Assembly: GCA_046290675.1 (NCBI GenBank)
Contig: JBKAHA010000004.1
Span: 124,001-188,000 of the forward strand
Reading direction: 5' to 3'
DNA length: 64,000 bases
Source of the DNA: Aureliella sp046290675
Lineage (GTDB): Bacteria; Planctomycetota; Planctomycetia; Pirellulales; Pirellulaceae
In this document: one piece after another, positions 26,608-35,094 of the stretch
How positions within the stretch are numbered: position 1 is the stretch's first letter
Layout: the number at the start of each line of letters is the position of its first letter
The notes under the pieces: model-generated
Databases searched by the model: none
The model's input: the letters and a program-made list of their open reading frames with translations, nothing else
Told to the model about the DNA's origin: nothing
Translations under genes and position numbers: made by a program

Positions 26608-27009
26608 TCAGGCGGAGTCTGCACTGGTTTCGGTGACCGTGAATTGTCCGGCCAATTTGACTCCAGCGACGACTGCTGCTAGTCCAAGGAAGAGGTGTAG
26701 ACAGCCGAGTAGCAGAGAGGCAGCCCAGCTTTTTTGGTTCCAGTGGTCGACGAGATCGAGCGCAAAAGAGCTGAAAGTGGTGAGTCCCCCTAGCAATCCG
26801 ACACGCGTACCCACGATCCACCATGTCGATGTGATTCCTTGATGGTGTGACCAGTGAAACAAGAAGCCAATGGCAAAGCATCCCGCAATGTTGGCCGTCA
26901 ACGTCGCATATGGTAGCCAACCGGGGCTGATCGACGAAAAAATCACCGTTAATGAGTGCCGGAGCAGAGCGCCGACCATGCCGCCAAGGGCGATCGCAAT
27001 CCATTCCAT
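26608..27009 (-). CDS. crcB: Fluoride ion channel FluC/CrcB
   Basis: A 133-residue membrane protein with four hydrophobic segments. The N-terminal GGMVGALLRHSL and the central GLLGGLTTFSSFALD motif (pore Phe box) identify the FluC family, which exports fluoride as a dual-topology dimer. A single gene copy is consistent with the homodimeric type. I searched the upstream minus strand for the fluoride riboswitch consensus and did not find it. The gene converges with the VWA gene and is divergent from the acetolactate synthase gene. Confidence 0.92.
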   Translation of the reverse strand: MEWIAIALGGMVGALLRHSLTVIFSSISPGWLPYATLTANIAGCFAIGFLFHWSHHQGITSTWWIVGTRVGLLGGLTTFSSFALDLVDHWNQKSWAASLLLGCLHLFLGLAAVVAGVKLAGQFTVTETSADSA

Positions 27010-27272
27010 TGGTTCGATTCAACTCCTGTTCGCTGCATCCATTTTCAATTTGCGTTGTTGAACAACCTGGCTTGCTTTATTCTTAGAAAATCTTGGGCGC
27101 AACCGCTACGGCTGGTTTTTTCAGCAGTTTTGCCCCAAGCGCGCGAGCCAAACACCCGATTTGGCTCTCCTGGCAGATGGAGCTACGTTGAAAGTGCTCG
27201 CTCGGCCGATCTCGCGATTACGATTTTGGTATTGATGGTTGGAAACGGGATAGTTCCCACGGAGACGATTGA

Positions 27273-29048
27273 ATGGCTTCTGCCGAATTGAAGAAATCCA
27301 CGAAGGTCATGAATGGCGCTGATATTTTGGTGCAATCGCTCGTGGATCACGATATCGACGTCATCTTCGCCTATCCCGGCGGTTGCAGCATGCCAATGCA
27401 CCAATCGTTGACTCGATATTCCGACAAGATCCGAACGATTCTGCCTAGGCACGAACAAGGCGGGGCGTTTGCGTCTCAGGGAATGGCGCGAAGTACCGGA
27501 AAACCCGCGGTCGCCATGGCCACTAGCGGACCAGGCGCGACCAACCTTGTCACTGCAATTGCAGATGCAAAACTCGATAGCATTCCGCTCATTTGCATCA
27601 CTGGCCAAGTCCCAACGCCAGTCATGGGCAGCGATGCGTTCCAAGAAACGCCGATTGTCGAAGTTTGCCGCTCTATAACAAAGCAACACTACCTGGTGAC
27701 GCGAGTCGAAGATGTTGCTCGAGTCATGAAAGAGGCGTTCCACGTCGCAACGACGGGGCGCCCCGGACCTGTATTGGTCGATATGCCAAAGGATGTGCAG
27801 CTTGATTCCTGTGAGGTCGATTGGGATGTGCCCATGGACTTGCCCGGGTATCGCTTGAAAACACCTCAAGCACATCCTGAGCAGATCAAGCAGATAGCTG
27901 CAGCCATTAAGCACTCCAAACGTCCGGTTTTTTACTGCGGTGGCGGACTGATCGCTGCCGAGGGAGCCCCCGCCCTACGTGAGCTAGTGAAGAAGACGGG
28001 GATTCCAACGACGATGACCGTGATGGGGCTAGGGCTCTATCCGAACGAAGAAGAACTTTCTTTGGACATGCTGGGAATGCATGGCTCTGCGTATGCGAAT
28101 TACGCGGTGCGTGACTGCGATCTTTTGGTTGCCTTAGGGGTTCGCTTTGATGACCGAGTGACTGGAAAGCTGGCCGAGTTCGCGAAGAATGCGAAGATCA
28201 TTCACGTGGATATCGATGCTTCTGAGCTGAACAAGAACAAGTCGGCTCACATTCCGGTCTGCAGTGACGTTCGCTACGCCATCGAAGAACTCAACAAGAT
28301 TGTAGAAGCCCCCGAAGACATCTCAGAATGGGTCGAGAATTGCAAGAGTTTGAAGGCGAAGCATCCCTTCAGCTATGACAAATCTTTTGAGGGGATCCTC
28401 CAGCAGCATGCAATTGCGGAGTTGTCCGCCCTGACGAAGGATCGAGAAACTTACATCACCGTGGGTGTTGGACAGCACCAAATGTGGGCGGCTCAGTTTT
28501 TTCAGTTTCGTGAACCACGACGTTGGATGAGCTCGTCCGGCCTTGGGACAATGGGCTTTGGACTACCTTGCGCGATGGGAGTTCAAGCAGCCAATCCAGA
28601 CGCTTTGGTCGTTGACATCGATGGAGATGGAAGCTTCCAAATGAATATCCAAGAGTTAGCCACGTTGCACTGCGAGAAGCTTCCAGTGAAGGTCCTTTTG
28701 CTGAACAATCAGCACCTTGGCATGGTGGTTCAGTGGGAGGATCGTTTCGAAAACAGCAATCGCGCCCACACTTACTTGGGGCCCATCGAGCACGAAGAAG
28801 CAAGTGGCAAGGGAATTACAGATAGTCACGCTTATGTAAACGAGCGTTACCCGGACTTCGTGCAGATTGCAAAGGGGTACGGATGTGGTGGTGCTGAGGT
28901 AAGCAGGCGAAGCGAGTTTCGTGATGCACTCCAAGAAATGATCGACTATCCAGGTCCATTCGTTCTCAACGTCCACGTGCCTTATCAAGAGCACGTTCTA
29001 CCGATGATTCCAAGCGGGCACACAGCGAACGACATGATCCTCGAGTAG
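27273..29048 (+). CDS. ilvB: Acetolactate synthase large subunit (thiamine diphosphate enzyme)
   Basis: A 591-residue ThDP-dependent enzyme. The catalytic glutamate is in PRHEQGGAFASQG; MGSDAFQETPIVEV is the acetohydroxyacid synthase segment; and the cofactor motif GDGS with trailing NN is in VDIDGDGSFQMNIQEL and LLLNNQHLGMVVQW. The QWEDRFENSNRAHT stretch is also typical. It catalyses the first common step of branched-chain amino acid synthesis. No ilvN regulatory subunit gene follows, and the downstream 700 bp appear non-coding, so either the small subunit is encoded elsewhere or the enzyme acts without it. Confidence 0.88.
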   Translation: MASAELKKSTKVMNGADILVQSLVDHDIDVIFAYPGGCSMPMHQSLTRYSDKIRTILPRHEQGGAFASQGMARSTGKPAVAMATSGPGATNLVTAIADAKLDSIPLICITGQVPTPVMGSDAFQETPIVEVCRSITKQHYLVTRVEDVARVMKEAFHVATTGRPGPVLVDMPKDVQLDSCEVDWDVPMDLPGYRLKTPQAHPEQIKQIAAAIKHSKRPVFYCGGGLIAAEGAPALRELVKKTGIPTTMTVMGLGLYPNEEELSLDMLGMHGSAYANYAVRDCDLLVALGVRFDDRVTGKLAEFAKNAKIIHVDIDASELNKNKSAHIPVCSDVRYAIEELNKIVEAPEDISEWVENCKSLKAKHPFSYDKSFEGILQQHAIAELSALTKDRETYITVGVGQHQMWAAQFFQFREPRRWMSSSGLGTMGFGLPCAMGVQAANPDALVVDIDGDGSFQMNIQELATLHCEKLPVKVLLLNNQHLGMVVQWEDRFENSNRAHTYLGPIEHEEASGKGITDSHAYVNERYPDFVQIAKGYGCGGAEVSRRSEFRDALQEMIDYPGPFVLNVHVPYQEHVLPMIPSGHTANDMILE

Positions 29049-29110
29049 GCCAAGCCGAACGATTGGCTAGCATTACTCCTGAGACACGCCAGTGGAAAGC
29101 TGGACGTGAT

Positions 29111-29129
29111 TGCGATGCGAAGCATCGCA
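29111..29129 (+). repeat. Small perfect hairpin after ilvB
   Basis: TGCGATGC (29111-29118), loop GAA, GCATCGCA (29122-29129). It lies about 60 bases past the ilvB stop and just before a stronger terminator. Confidence 0.6.
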
Positions 29130-29154
29130 CCTTGAGTGAACCGATACGAGCTCA

Positions 29155-29186
29155 CGCCCAAGCCTTTAGGCTTGGGCGTTCTTGTT
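29155..29186 (+). terminator. Rho-independent terminator of ilvB
   Basis: CGCCCAAGCC (29155-29164), loop TTTA, GGCTTGGGCG (29169-29178), a perfect 10-bp stem followed by TTCTTGTTTT. Because the stem is symmetric it could act weakly in both directions, but the T run favours the plus strand. Confidence 0.88.
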
Positions 29187-29752
29187 TTATGGATTCTCGT
29201 TTCATGCGTTCTCGTTCAATCTATCCGCTAACAAGTTTTTTCGATGGGTGGAACGACCCACGCTAAGGCTTGTAGATCGAAAAGTCGAAATCGGTCTACC
29301 GGATCTGTGTTCGGACTTTCGTTTCTACGCCTGGACCTGCAACCGGAGCTTGATGCGAGTCTTTGATGGCTCGTTGCGAAAAATATTCTGGAAATTGAAC
29401 GAAGTCACCCATCTCGAAATCGGGTTATCAGCTGCTCCAACTCAATATGTTGGTGCCGCGCGTTCTCGACGAACTATATGTGCCGCCAAGCTTGCAATGG
29501 AGACTTGCTATCGAGTCAGTATCCTGCGTCGCAGAGTTGGGTTTCCGTATTGGCGGTGGTAATTCGTTTTGTTACTATCCACCGACCTTCGGCGAAGCGA
29601 CGTCGAATTCGGTGAGGAGAAAGCGACCTGCGGTTGTCGGGATTGACGGTTCAGGACGACTTTCGATGAACATCTGGAAATAGTAACGAGCCAAGTCGCA
29701 TTCATTGTGACTGCAGAGCCTCGTCGGGAAGCGAGTGCGGAGGGAACCCCAT

Positions 29753-30271
29753 ATGGCCACGGCTGAGCGAAGTAAATCCTGTGTCCACATTCGATGGATG
29801 ATTCGCAGGGATATGCCTTCGGTTCTCGCGATCGAAGATGCCAGCTTCGAGTTCCCATGGTCGGAGGAAGAATTCATCCGGTGCTTGCGACAACGCAACT
29901 GCATTGGGATGGTCGCGGAAAGCGAAGACGAGGTTGTTGGGTTCATGATCTATGAACTCCACAAGAATCGACTCCATCTTTTGAACTTCGCAGTTGCTCC
30001 TCAATGTCGTCGAGAGTCTGTTGGCACATCGATGATCGAGAAGCTTGTTGGCAAACTTTCGATGGAACGACGCAGTCGAATCATGCTGGAAGTGCGCGAA
30101 ACGAATCTTGACGCTCAGCTGTTTTTCAAATCACTGGACTTCCGCGCTATTTCGGTGCTTCGTGATTTCTATGAAGACACGACCGAAGACGCCTACCTGA
30201 TGCAGTATCGCTACCGAGCGTCTGCTGAGGAAATGTTAGAAGACGCGAGCAGTAGACGCATGGCTGGCTAG
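29753..30271 (+). CDS. rimI: GNAT-family N-acetyltransferase, RimI-like
   Basis: A 172-residue GNAT protein from ATG at 29753, which has GCGGAGGGA upstream; an earlier ATG at 29735 is less likely. The N-terminal RDMPSVLAIEDASFEFPWSEEEF matches the RimI substrate-side pattern, and FAVAPQCRRESVGTSMIEKL is motif A for acetyl-CoA binding. The C-terminal NLDAQLFFKSLDFRAISVLRDFY segment has the conserved aromatic end. RimI acetylates the N-terminal alanine of ribosomal protein S18, though the true substrate here could differ. The stop codon is 18 bases from the MITE-like element. Confidence 0.8.
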   Translation: MATAERSKSCVHIRWMIRRDMPSVLAIEDASFEFPWSEEEFIRCLRQRNCIGMVAESEDEVVGFMIYELHKNRLHLLNFAVAPQCRRESVGTSMIEKLVGKLSMERRSRIMLEVRETNLDAQLFFKSLDFRAISVLRDFYEDTTEDAYLMQYRYRASAEEMLEDASSRRMAG

Positions 30272-30278
30272 CTGGCGT

Positions 30279-30288
30279 TCGGCAATAC
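30279..30288 (+). repeat. Left 10-bp flanking direct repeat (putative target duplication)
   Basis: TCGGCAATAC at 30279-30288 is repeated exactly at 30401-30410, immediately outside the two ends of the palindromic element. Confidence 0.75.
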
Positions 30289-30400
30289 CAGGGCAAATCA
30301 GAGTTTCAAATTTGGTCGACTTTTGCTCCGCAAATGCACTAGAGTTCTTTCGCGGAACAAAAGAAGACCATTAGCTACTTTGAAACTTTGATTTGCCCTG
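30289..30400. mobile_element. MITE-like 112-bp palindromic element
   Basis: Terminal inverted repeats of 22 bp at 30289-30310 and 30379-30400 match at 21 positions and begin CAGGGCAAATCA. An inner pair (about 30313-30331 against 30352-30370) matches at 16 of 19. The centre is about 20 unpaired bases. The element is flanked on both sides by the 10-bp direct repeat TCGGCAATAC. It encodes nothing and should fold into a long hairpin. The architecture fits a non-autonomous transposable element mobilised in trans; no transposase is in this window. It may also act as a bidirectional transcription barrier between the acetyltransferase and Nudix genes. Confidence 0.72.
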
Positions 30401-30410
30401 TCGGCAATAC
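30401..30410 (+). repeat. Right 10-bp flanking direct repeat (putative target duplication)
   Basis: TCGGCAATAC, identical to 30279-30288 and abutting the right inverted repeat of the element. Confidence 0.75.
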
Positions 30411-30428
30411 GCTTTGGCTTGCAACCAC

Positions 30429-30458
30429 TTGACATGAGTCGATTGCAGACCGGATAAA
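30429..30458 (+). promoter_or_regulatory. Sigma-70-type promoter of the Nudix gene
   Basis: TTGACA at 30429-30434 matches the -35 consensus exactly, and GATAAA at 30453-30458 follows after 18 bases. The Nudix gene starts at 30542. Confidence 0.55.
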
Positions 30459-30541
30459 ATGCTAGCCATATTGAACCGCACCCGCCCAAAGAGTGCTCGG
30501 GCCTTTTCTTTTGTATCGCTTCAAGAGTCCGAGGGCCGGCA

Positions 30542-31099
30542 ATGGCGGACCAGCATGACGGCAAAGGTTCTCGCATCCATTCGCGTGAGGTGCTCTTCCG
30601 CTCCTCACGTTTTTATGTCGAAAGGCGTGTGCAGCAGTTGCCGTCTGGCGAATTGCATCAGCGAGACGTAATTCAACATCCCGGGGCAGTAGTCATTCTG
30701 CCCATATTCGATGATGGTCGAATCTGCTTTATCCAGAACTACCGAATTGCTATCGATCAGGTGCTTCTAGAGTTGCCTGCTGGAACACGCGAGACCGATG
30801 AGCCAGCGATCGAAACTGCGCGACGAGAATTGGTCGAAGAAACAGGGTACGAATGCGACAGCATCCAGCCTTTAGCCGAATTCAACATGTCGCCTGGTAT
30901 TCTGAATGAGAGAATGTACGCATTTGTTGCGAAAGGCTTGCGAGCTGGTCAGCAGCAACTGGAAGTTGGTGAGCAGATTGAAACCGTCCTGATGAAACCC
31001 GCTGAAGTGGACGTGCTCTTGGCAAGAAATGGAATCCAAGACTCGAAGACGCTGACGACTCTGCTCCTCTACCGACATCAGGCTCGCGAAATCGCCTGA
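30542..31099 (+). CDS. Nudix hydrolase, ADP-ribose pyrophosphatase type
   Basis: A 185-residue protein with a complete Nudix box (GTRETDEPAIETARRELVEE and the following TGY), spanning about residues 80-102. The preceding FIQNYRIAIDQVLLELPAG and the following FNMSPGILNERMYAFVA are typical of the ADP-ribose pyrophosphatase (NudF) branch, as is a length near 180-210. It should cleave ADP-ribose or related nucleotide sugars in the cytoplasm. It appears to be transcribed from its own promoter downstream of the palindromic element. Confidence 0.87.
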   Translation: MADQHDGKGSRIHSREVLFRSSRFYVERRVQQLPSGELHQRDVIQHPGAVVILPIFDDGRICFIQNYRIAIDQVLLELPAGTRETDEPAIETARRELVEETGYECDSIQPLAEFNMSPGILNERMYAFVAKGLRAGQQQLEVGEQIETVLMKPAEVDVLLARNGIQDSKTLTTLLLYRHQAREIA

Positions 31100-31106
31100 C
31101 AAGTTC

Positions 31107-31137
31107 TGCGGAGTGTGCTTTGCGGTCCACACTCGCA
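31107..31137 (+). repeat. Stem-loop after the Nudix gene, no U-tract
   Basis: TGCG-G-AGTGTG (31107-31117) pairs with CACACTCGCA (31128-31137) with one bulged G. It lies eight bases past the stop. It could be a terminator or mRNA 3' stabiliser, but no T run follows. Confidence 0.45.
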
Positions 31138-31255
31138 GACGACTTCGCACGCGGCACAGACTCGGCATCACTCTTCGCGCAGGGAGTGAGCTAGACGGGA
31201 CGAATGCTCGGTTTTCCGCTAAACTCAGACGTTTTACACATTTGAGGGGAAGTGA

Positions 31256-32449
31256 GTGAATTCGGTTTGGCAGTTCTCGACCGCGCATTCAATCAAGTTT
31301 GGCTTAGGAGCTCGCGATCAGCTTCCAAATGTCTTTGATAGGTTGAAGCTGCGTCGGCCAGTCATCATCACAGACAGCACACTGTCCAATTTACCAATGG
31401 TCCGTTCCCTGGTGGACTCGATTCCAGCGGCGATTCTTTTCGATGGCGGCGAGGCAGAACCGACTGTAGCGACCGCACTGGAGGCGGTTCGAGCAGCAGA
31501 AGGCGGCAAGGCAGAGGCGGTCATCGGAATCGGCGGTGGTAGCAACTTAGATGTCGCCAAGATCGTTTCGATTGTGCTCGCTCATGGTGGGCAGCCTCAA
31601 GACTACTTTGGCTTCGATCGCGTTCCTGCCGCGTGCGTGCCATTGATTGCGATGCCGACGACGGCGGGGACTGGCAGCGAAGTCTCCCACTCGGCCGTTT
31701 TGACGGATACGGACGCGCAGGTAAAGGTGAGTACGCTTTCTCCTTGGCTTCGACCGACCGTTGCAATCATTGATCCCGAGCTAACGATGACTTGCCCACG
31801 CAACGTCACGGCCGAGAGTGGGATTGATGCGTTGGTCCATGCTATCGAGGCGTACACCAACAAGTCGTTTCGGGAAATGGTGGGAGTGGACCCGCAAGCT
31901 AGAGCTTACGAAGGGAGCTACCCTTTGACTAAGTTACTGGCTGGCGAAGCCATTCGACTGGTAGCGAAATCGTTAGTTATCGCATGCAATGAGCCGAACA
32001 ATGTCGTTGCTCGTGAGGATATGGCTCAGGCAGCGATGCTGGCTGGGATGGCATTTTCGAACAGTGGCGTTGGGATTGTGCACGCCTTGGAGTATCCCGT
32101 CGGGGCGCTAACGCACTGCGGTCACGGCGAGGGGAACGGGTTGCTTCTGCCGCATGTCATGCGGTTCAATCGAGACTATTGCAGGCAAGAGTTTGCCGAA
32201 ATCGCTGAACTTATGTCTGGGCAATCCGATGACCCGAACATAGAAGCGCGTGCGGATCTAGCGATTAGTTTGGTGGAGCAATTGCAGGCGGCCGTCGGCA
32301 TTCGAACTCGTCTGTCGCAGCTAGGCATGAACGCGTCTGACATTGGTCCAGTCGCTTCGAAGGCGTTCGAAATCAAACGGCTCATGGATATTAATCGTCG
32401 ACCGCCGAGCCTGGCTGACCTAGAGCTGATCCTGAAAGCGGCACTGTGA
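31256..32449 (+). CDS. Iron-containing alcohol dehydrogenase
   Basis: A 397-residue group III alcohol dehydrogenase from GTG at 31256 with GAGGGGA upstream. GIGGGSNLDVAK is the NAD(P)-binding glycine motif, and MPTTAGTGSEVS is the family signature. Metal ligands are expected in ESGIDALVHAIEAY (Asp, His), GIVHALEYPVG (His) and HCGHGEGN (His), all present. The substrate is unknown. It lies just upstream of the hydrolase, DUF447 and beta-RFAP synthase genes; some bacterial methanol or formaldehyde reductases belong to this family, but a C1 role here is only suggested by position. Confidence 0.88.
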   Translation: MNSVWQFSTAHSIKFGLGARDQLPNVFDRLKLRRPVIITDSTLSNLPMVRSLVDSIPAAILFDGGEAEPTVATALEAVRAAEGGKAEAVIGIGGGSNLDVAKIVSIVLAHGGQPQDYFGFDRVPAACVPLIAMPTTAGTGSEVSHSAVLTDTDAQVKVSTLSPWLRPTVAIIDPELTMTCPRNVTAESGIDALVHAIEAYTNKSFREMVGVDPQARAYEGSYPLTKLLAGEAIRLVAKSLVIACNEPNNVVAREDMAQAAMLAGMAFSNSGVGIVHALEYPVGALTHCGHGEGNGLLLPHVMRFNRDYCRQEFAEIAELMSGQSDDPNIEARADLAISLVEQLQAAVGIRTRLSQLGMNASDIGPVASKAFEIKRLMDINRRPPSLADLELILKAAL

Positions 32450-32462
32450 TGGGGATTGAGAT

Positions 32463-33332
32463 TTGACCACTGAAGTTTGTGAAGCTGTCAACTGCGATCA
32501 AGGTTGGCACCAAGTCGATTCGAATCGAAAGAAGTTTGTACGAATTTGGAAGCCCGCCGAAAATGTGAGTCCGTGGGGAGCTGTATGCATACTACATGGC
32601 TTGGGGGAACACTCGGGACGCTACCAAAATCTTGCAGTCGAGTTCGTTCGAGCTGGTTTGCGTGTCTATGCGTTTGATCAGCAAGGGCACGGGCACAGCC
32701 CCGAAAAGCAGGCCTGTATCGAATCCTATGATTCAGTCATGGATGATGTCGCAGCCGTTCTGGCATGGGTCCAGGATCATGCGCGACTACCGACGTGTTT
32801 ATTCGGTCACAGTATGGGGGGGAATTTCGTTCTCAATTATGCTTTGCGACGAACGCCGCATCCTTTGTGCGTTATTAGTTCAAGTCCGATGATCCGCGCG
32901 GTTGAAGAGCCTGCAGCGCCAGTTGAAACATTGTTACGCGCGTTGAAGGTCTTTTTCCCTAACTTTCGGATGGGGTCGAATGTACGCCCGGAGCGATTGA
33001 TGAGCGATCCGGAAGAGCAGGCTGGGTTGGCCAACGATGAGTTGTTTCATTCGAAACTTTCACTTCGCCTGGGAGCGAGTTTGCTTGATACCGGTCGCTG
33101 GCTGATCGGCAATGCACCGCGTTTGGAGGTCCCGACCCTACTGACGCATGGGACCATCGATCATAAGACTTCCCCTGAGGCCTCGATTGAGTTTGCCGCT
33201 TCCGCAGGATCCATTTGCAAACTTGAGATTCTAGATGGGCACTATCACGATCCGTTTCGCGACCTGGAACGCTTGAAAGTCATCGATCTCTTCGTGAGCT
33301 ACATTCGGCAGAGGGTCGAGGAAGCATCATGA
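32463..33332 (+). CDS. Alpha/beta hydrolase, monoacylglycerol lipase-like
   Basis: A 289-residue serine hydrolase from TTG at 32463. HGLGEHSGRY is the oxyanion-side motif of the monoacylglycerol lipase/lysophospholipase group, FGHSMGGNFV carries the nucleophile Ser, THGTIDHKTSPE carries the Asp and DGHYHDPFRD the His. No signal peptide is visible. It is 13 bases downstream of the alcohol dehydrogenase gene and overlaps the DUF447 gene by four bases (ATGA), so it is translationally coupled into the operon. Its substrate is not predictable. Confidence 0.83.
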   Translation: MTTEVCEAVNCDQGWHQVDSNRKKFVRIWKPAENVSPWGAVCILHGLGEHSGRYQNLAVEFVRAGLRVYAFDQQGHGHSPEKQACIESYDSVMDDVAAVLAWVQDHARLPTCLFGHSMGGNFVLNYALRRTPHPLCVISSSPMIRAVEEPAAPVETLLRALKVFFPNFRMGSNVRPERLMSDPEEQAGLANDELFHSKLSLRLGASLLDTGRWLIGNAPRLEVPTLLTHGTIDHKTSPEASIEFAASAGSICKLEILDGHYHDPFRDLERLKVIDLFVSYIRQRVEEAS

Positions 33333-33925
33333 TTATCGAGGGACTGCTTTCGACAGCGAATGAGGATGGCAGTGTCCACGTTGCGGCGATGGGGCCAGTC
33401 GTCAACGAATCACTAACGGAATGGACGCTTAGGCCGTTTCAGACTTCGCGAACGTTCGAAAATTTACGCCGAAATACTGATTGTGTCTTCCATGTGATTG
33501 ACGACGTACACTTATTGGTGCGCGTCGTGCTTGGGAGGCGAATTGCGCCTGCATTTTGTGCCGAGGCCGATGTGAGTTGGCGACAAGTGGATGGCGGCTT
33601 CGTCATGACCGATGCATGTCAGTGGTACAAGCTCCGGGTGACAAGGTGGAATGTTGAGTCGCAAAGAAGCGAGGCCCGGGCAATGGTCACAAGCCTTGGT
33701 CAGCATCGTCCTTTTTGGGGATGGAATCGAGCTAAGCACGCCATCATCGAATTCACGGTGTTGATGACCAGATTACATCTTTTGGAGGCGAGTTTCATCG
33801 ACTCCGAACGCGAGCGATTGAGTTCAGCTGTGGATAAGACGGCAGGTCCACAGGAGCTCGAAGCTTGGAATCTGCTCATCAGCTTTTGGGATTCACATCA
33901 GTCGCAGGTGGCGGGGCAGCGATGA
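33329..33925 (+). CDS. DUF447-family protein, associated with H4MPT biosynthesis genes
   Basis: A 198-residue protein of the DUF447 family. The opening IIEGLLSTANEDGSVHVAAMGP and the TSRTFENLRRNTDCVFHVIDD stretch follow the flavin-reductase-like split-barrel pattern of the family. These proteins occur in archaea and in bacteria using H4MPT, usually beside C1-pathway genes, but their reaction is unknown to me. Here it overlaps the beta-RFAP synthase gene by four bases and the hydrolase gene by four, a strong sign of joint function with the former. Confidence 0.8.
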   Translation: MIIEGLLSTANEDGSVHVAAMGPVVNESLTEWTLRPFQTSRTFENLRRNTDCVFHVIDDVHLLVRVVLGRRIAPAFCAEADVSWRQVDGGFVMTDACQWYKLRVTRWNVESQRSEARAMVTSLGQHRPFWGWNRAKHAIIEFTVLMTRLHLLEASFIDSERERLSSAVDKTAGPQELEAWNLLISFWDSHQSQVAGQR

Positions 33926-35070
33926 GCGAACGGACACTTCGGGTTCGGACAGGGAGTCGATTGCATTTCGGATTGATGGAGCTGCACCCAAGTTCGCCAC
34001 ATTGTTACGCTGGGCTCGGAGCCATGGTGGAAATGCCAGGGCTGGAGATGGAGTTGAATGCTAGTAACGCCGCCGTTGATCCGACATCGATCCCCATAGT
34101 TGAATGTTCGTCCGCTTTAGAAGAGCGGGTCCATTCGGTCTTGGCGAGAGTGCAGCGTCTCGGGGCCGTGACGCACCTTCCCGATTCAATCCGATTCGTC
34201 TCCGAATTACCACTGCACTGCGGATTAGGGGCTGGGACGCAGACAGCCTGTGCACTGGCTTTAGCACTGACGGAATTTGATCGTTTTTTTGAGGAGAGCC
34301 GGTCCCTACCCGAGGCTGGATCGAACGAAAAGCGAGTAGGTGAATCCCTCGAGAGATCAGAGGGGTCTTGTCATCGAGTTAGCGTCGCCGAGCTAGCAAA
34401 GCTGGCGGGACGGGGGCGTCGCAGTGCGATTGGGCTACAGGGCGTGATGTCAGGCGGCCTAGTTCTTGATCACGGATATCAAGCCTCTCGTGAGACCGTT
34501 CGTGATCGAGACCCTGCTGGCCGGAGCGATACTGCTGGAGACCGAGGCACGCCATCTGATGAAGAAGCACTGGCGGTCCGTTCGATCCAGGTTCAGTATG
34601 CGCTGCCGAAAAATGCATTTCATGCGGTTCTTGTATTCTCCCCGCCAGAAAAATCGTACTCCGGAACAATGGAGGCCTCGATCATTGATCAGCTAGGAAA
34701 GATCGCGAATCCGAACCAGCCAACGATGCGGCGGCTTGCAGCCAACGCATTTTCCGCCTTTGAGGAGAACGACGTGGCTCGGTTCGGGGGGGTCTTAGAT
34801 GAATACATGGAGCTCGCTGCCACCTTATTTGCTGCTGGTCAGGGTGGCATGTATGTTAGCGAGACCGTCGAGGGAATCGTAAGGGCTGTCAAGAGTGTTG
34901 GGATCCACGGCGTCGGGCAAAGTAGTTGGGGACCGACGGTGTTTGGCTTTTCCGGGGATGCGGAGCAGGCAGAGCACTCCGCGAACCAGTTGCGGCGGTT
35001 GTTTCCGGATGGGTTCGCAGTCTTGACTACCAAGGTTGCTACTAGCGGTCTTCAGATGCAATGGAGATAG
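33922..35070 (+). CDS. Beta-ribofuranosylaminobenzene 5'-phosphate (beta-RFAP) synthase
   Basis: A 382-residue GHMP-fold protein from ATG at 33922, which overlaps the upstream stop (ATGA). RVRTGSRLHFGLMEL is the typical N-terminus and LPLHCGLGAGTQTACALALA the GHMP glycine motif; GGMYVSETVEGIVRAVKSVG and VGQSSWGPTVFGF close the domain. The enzyme joins p-hydroxybenzoate or p-aminobenzoate with phosphoribosyl diphosphate in the first committed step of tetrahydromethanopterin synthesis. Two polar inserts (about residues 140-165 and 200-230) make it longer than archaeal forms. Its presence indicates that the host makes H4MPT. Confidence 0.88.
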   Translation: MSERTLRVRTGSRLHFGLMELHPSSPHCYAGLGAMVEMPGLEMELNASNAAVDPTSIPIVECSSALEERVHSVLARVQRLGAVTHLPDSIRFVSELPLHCGLGAGTQTACALALALTEFDRFFEESRSLPEAGSNEKRVGESLERSEGSCHRVSVAELAKLAGRGRRSAIGLQGVMSGGLVLDHGYQASRETVRDRDPAGRSDTAGDRGTPSDEEALAVRSIQVQYALPKNAFHAVLVFSPPEKSYSGTMEASIIDQLGKIANPNQPTMRRLAANAFSAFEENDVARFGGVLDEYMELAATLFAAGQGGMYVSETVEGIVRAVKSVGIHGVGQSSWGPTVFGFSGDAEQAEHSANQLRRLFPDGFAVLTTKVATSGLQMQWR

Positions 35071-35094
35071 TCGCTCGATTGGGAAGAGTTCTAT

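Larger units (their letters stand above)
29049..29752. other. Intergenic region after ilvB
   Basis: About 700 bp. The first 140 bp hold two hairpins, the second a clear terminator. A 126-codon open frame at 29182-29562 starts inside the terminator tail, has no ribosome binding site and has an unusual composition, so it was not called. The promoter of the acetyltransferase gene presumably lies near the right end. Confidence 0.55.

Noticed and set aside
27010..27272. Possible fluoride riboswitch upstream of crcB
   Set aside because: The conserved riboswitch core, including the CTGATGACTCCT-type segment, is not visible on the minus strand.
29182..29562. 126-codon open frame on the plus strand
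   Set aside because: It begins within the tail of the ilvB terminator, has no ribosome binding site and shows no protein-like pattern.
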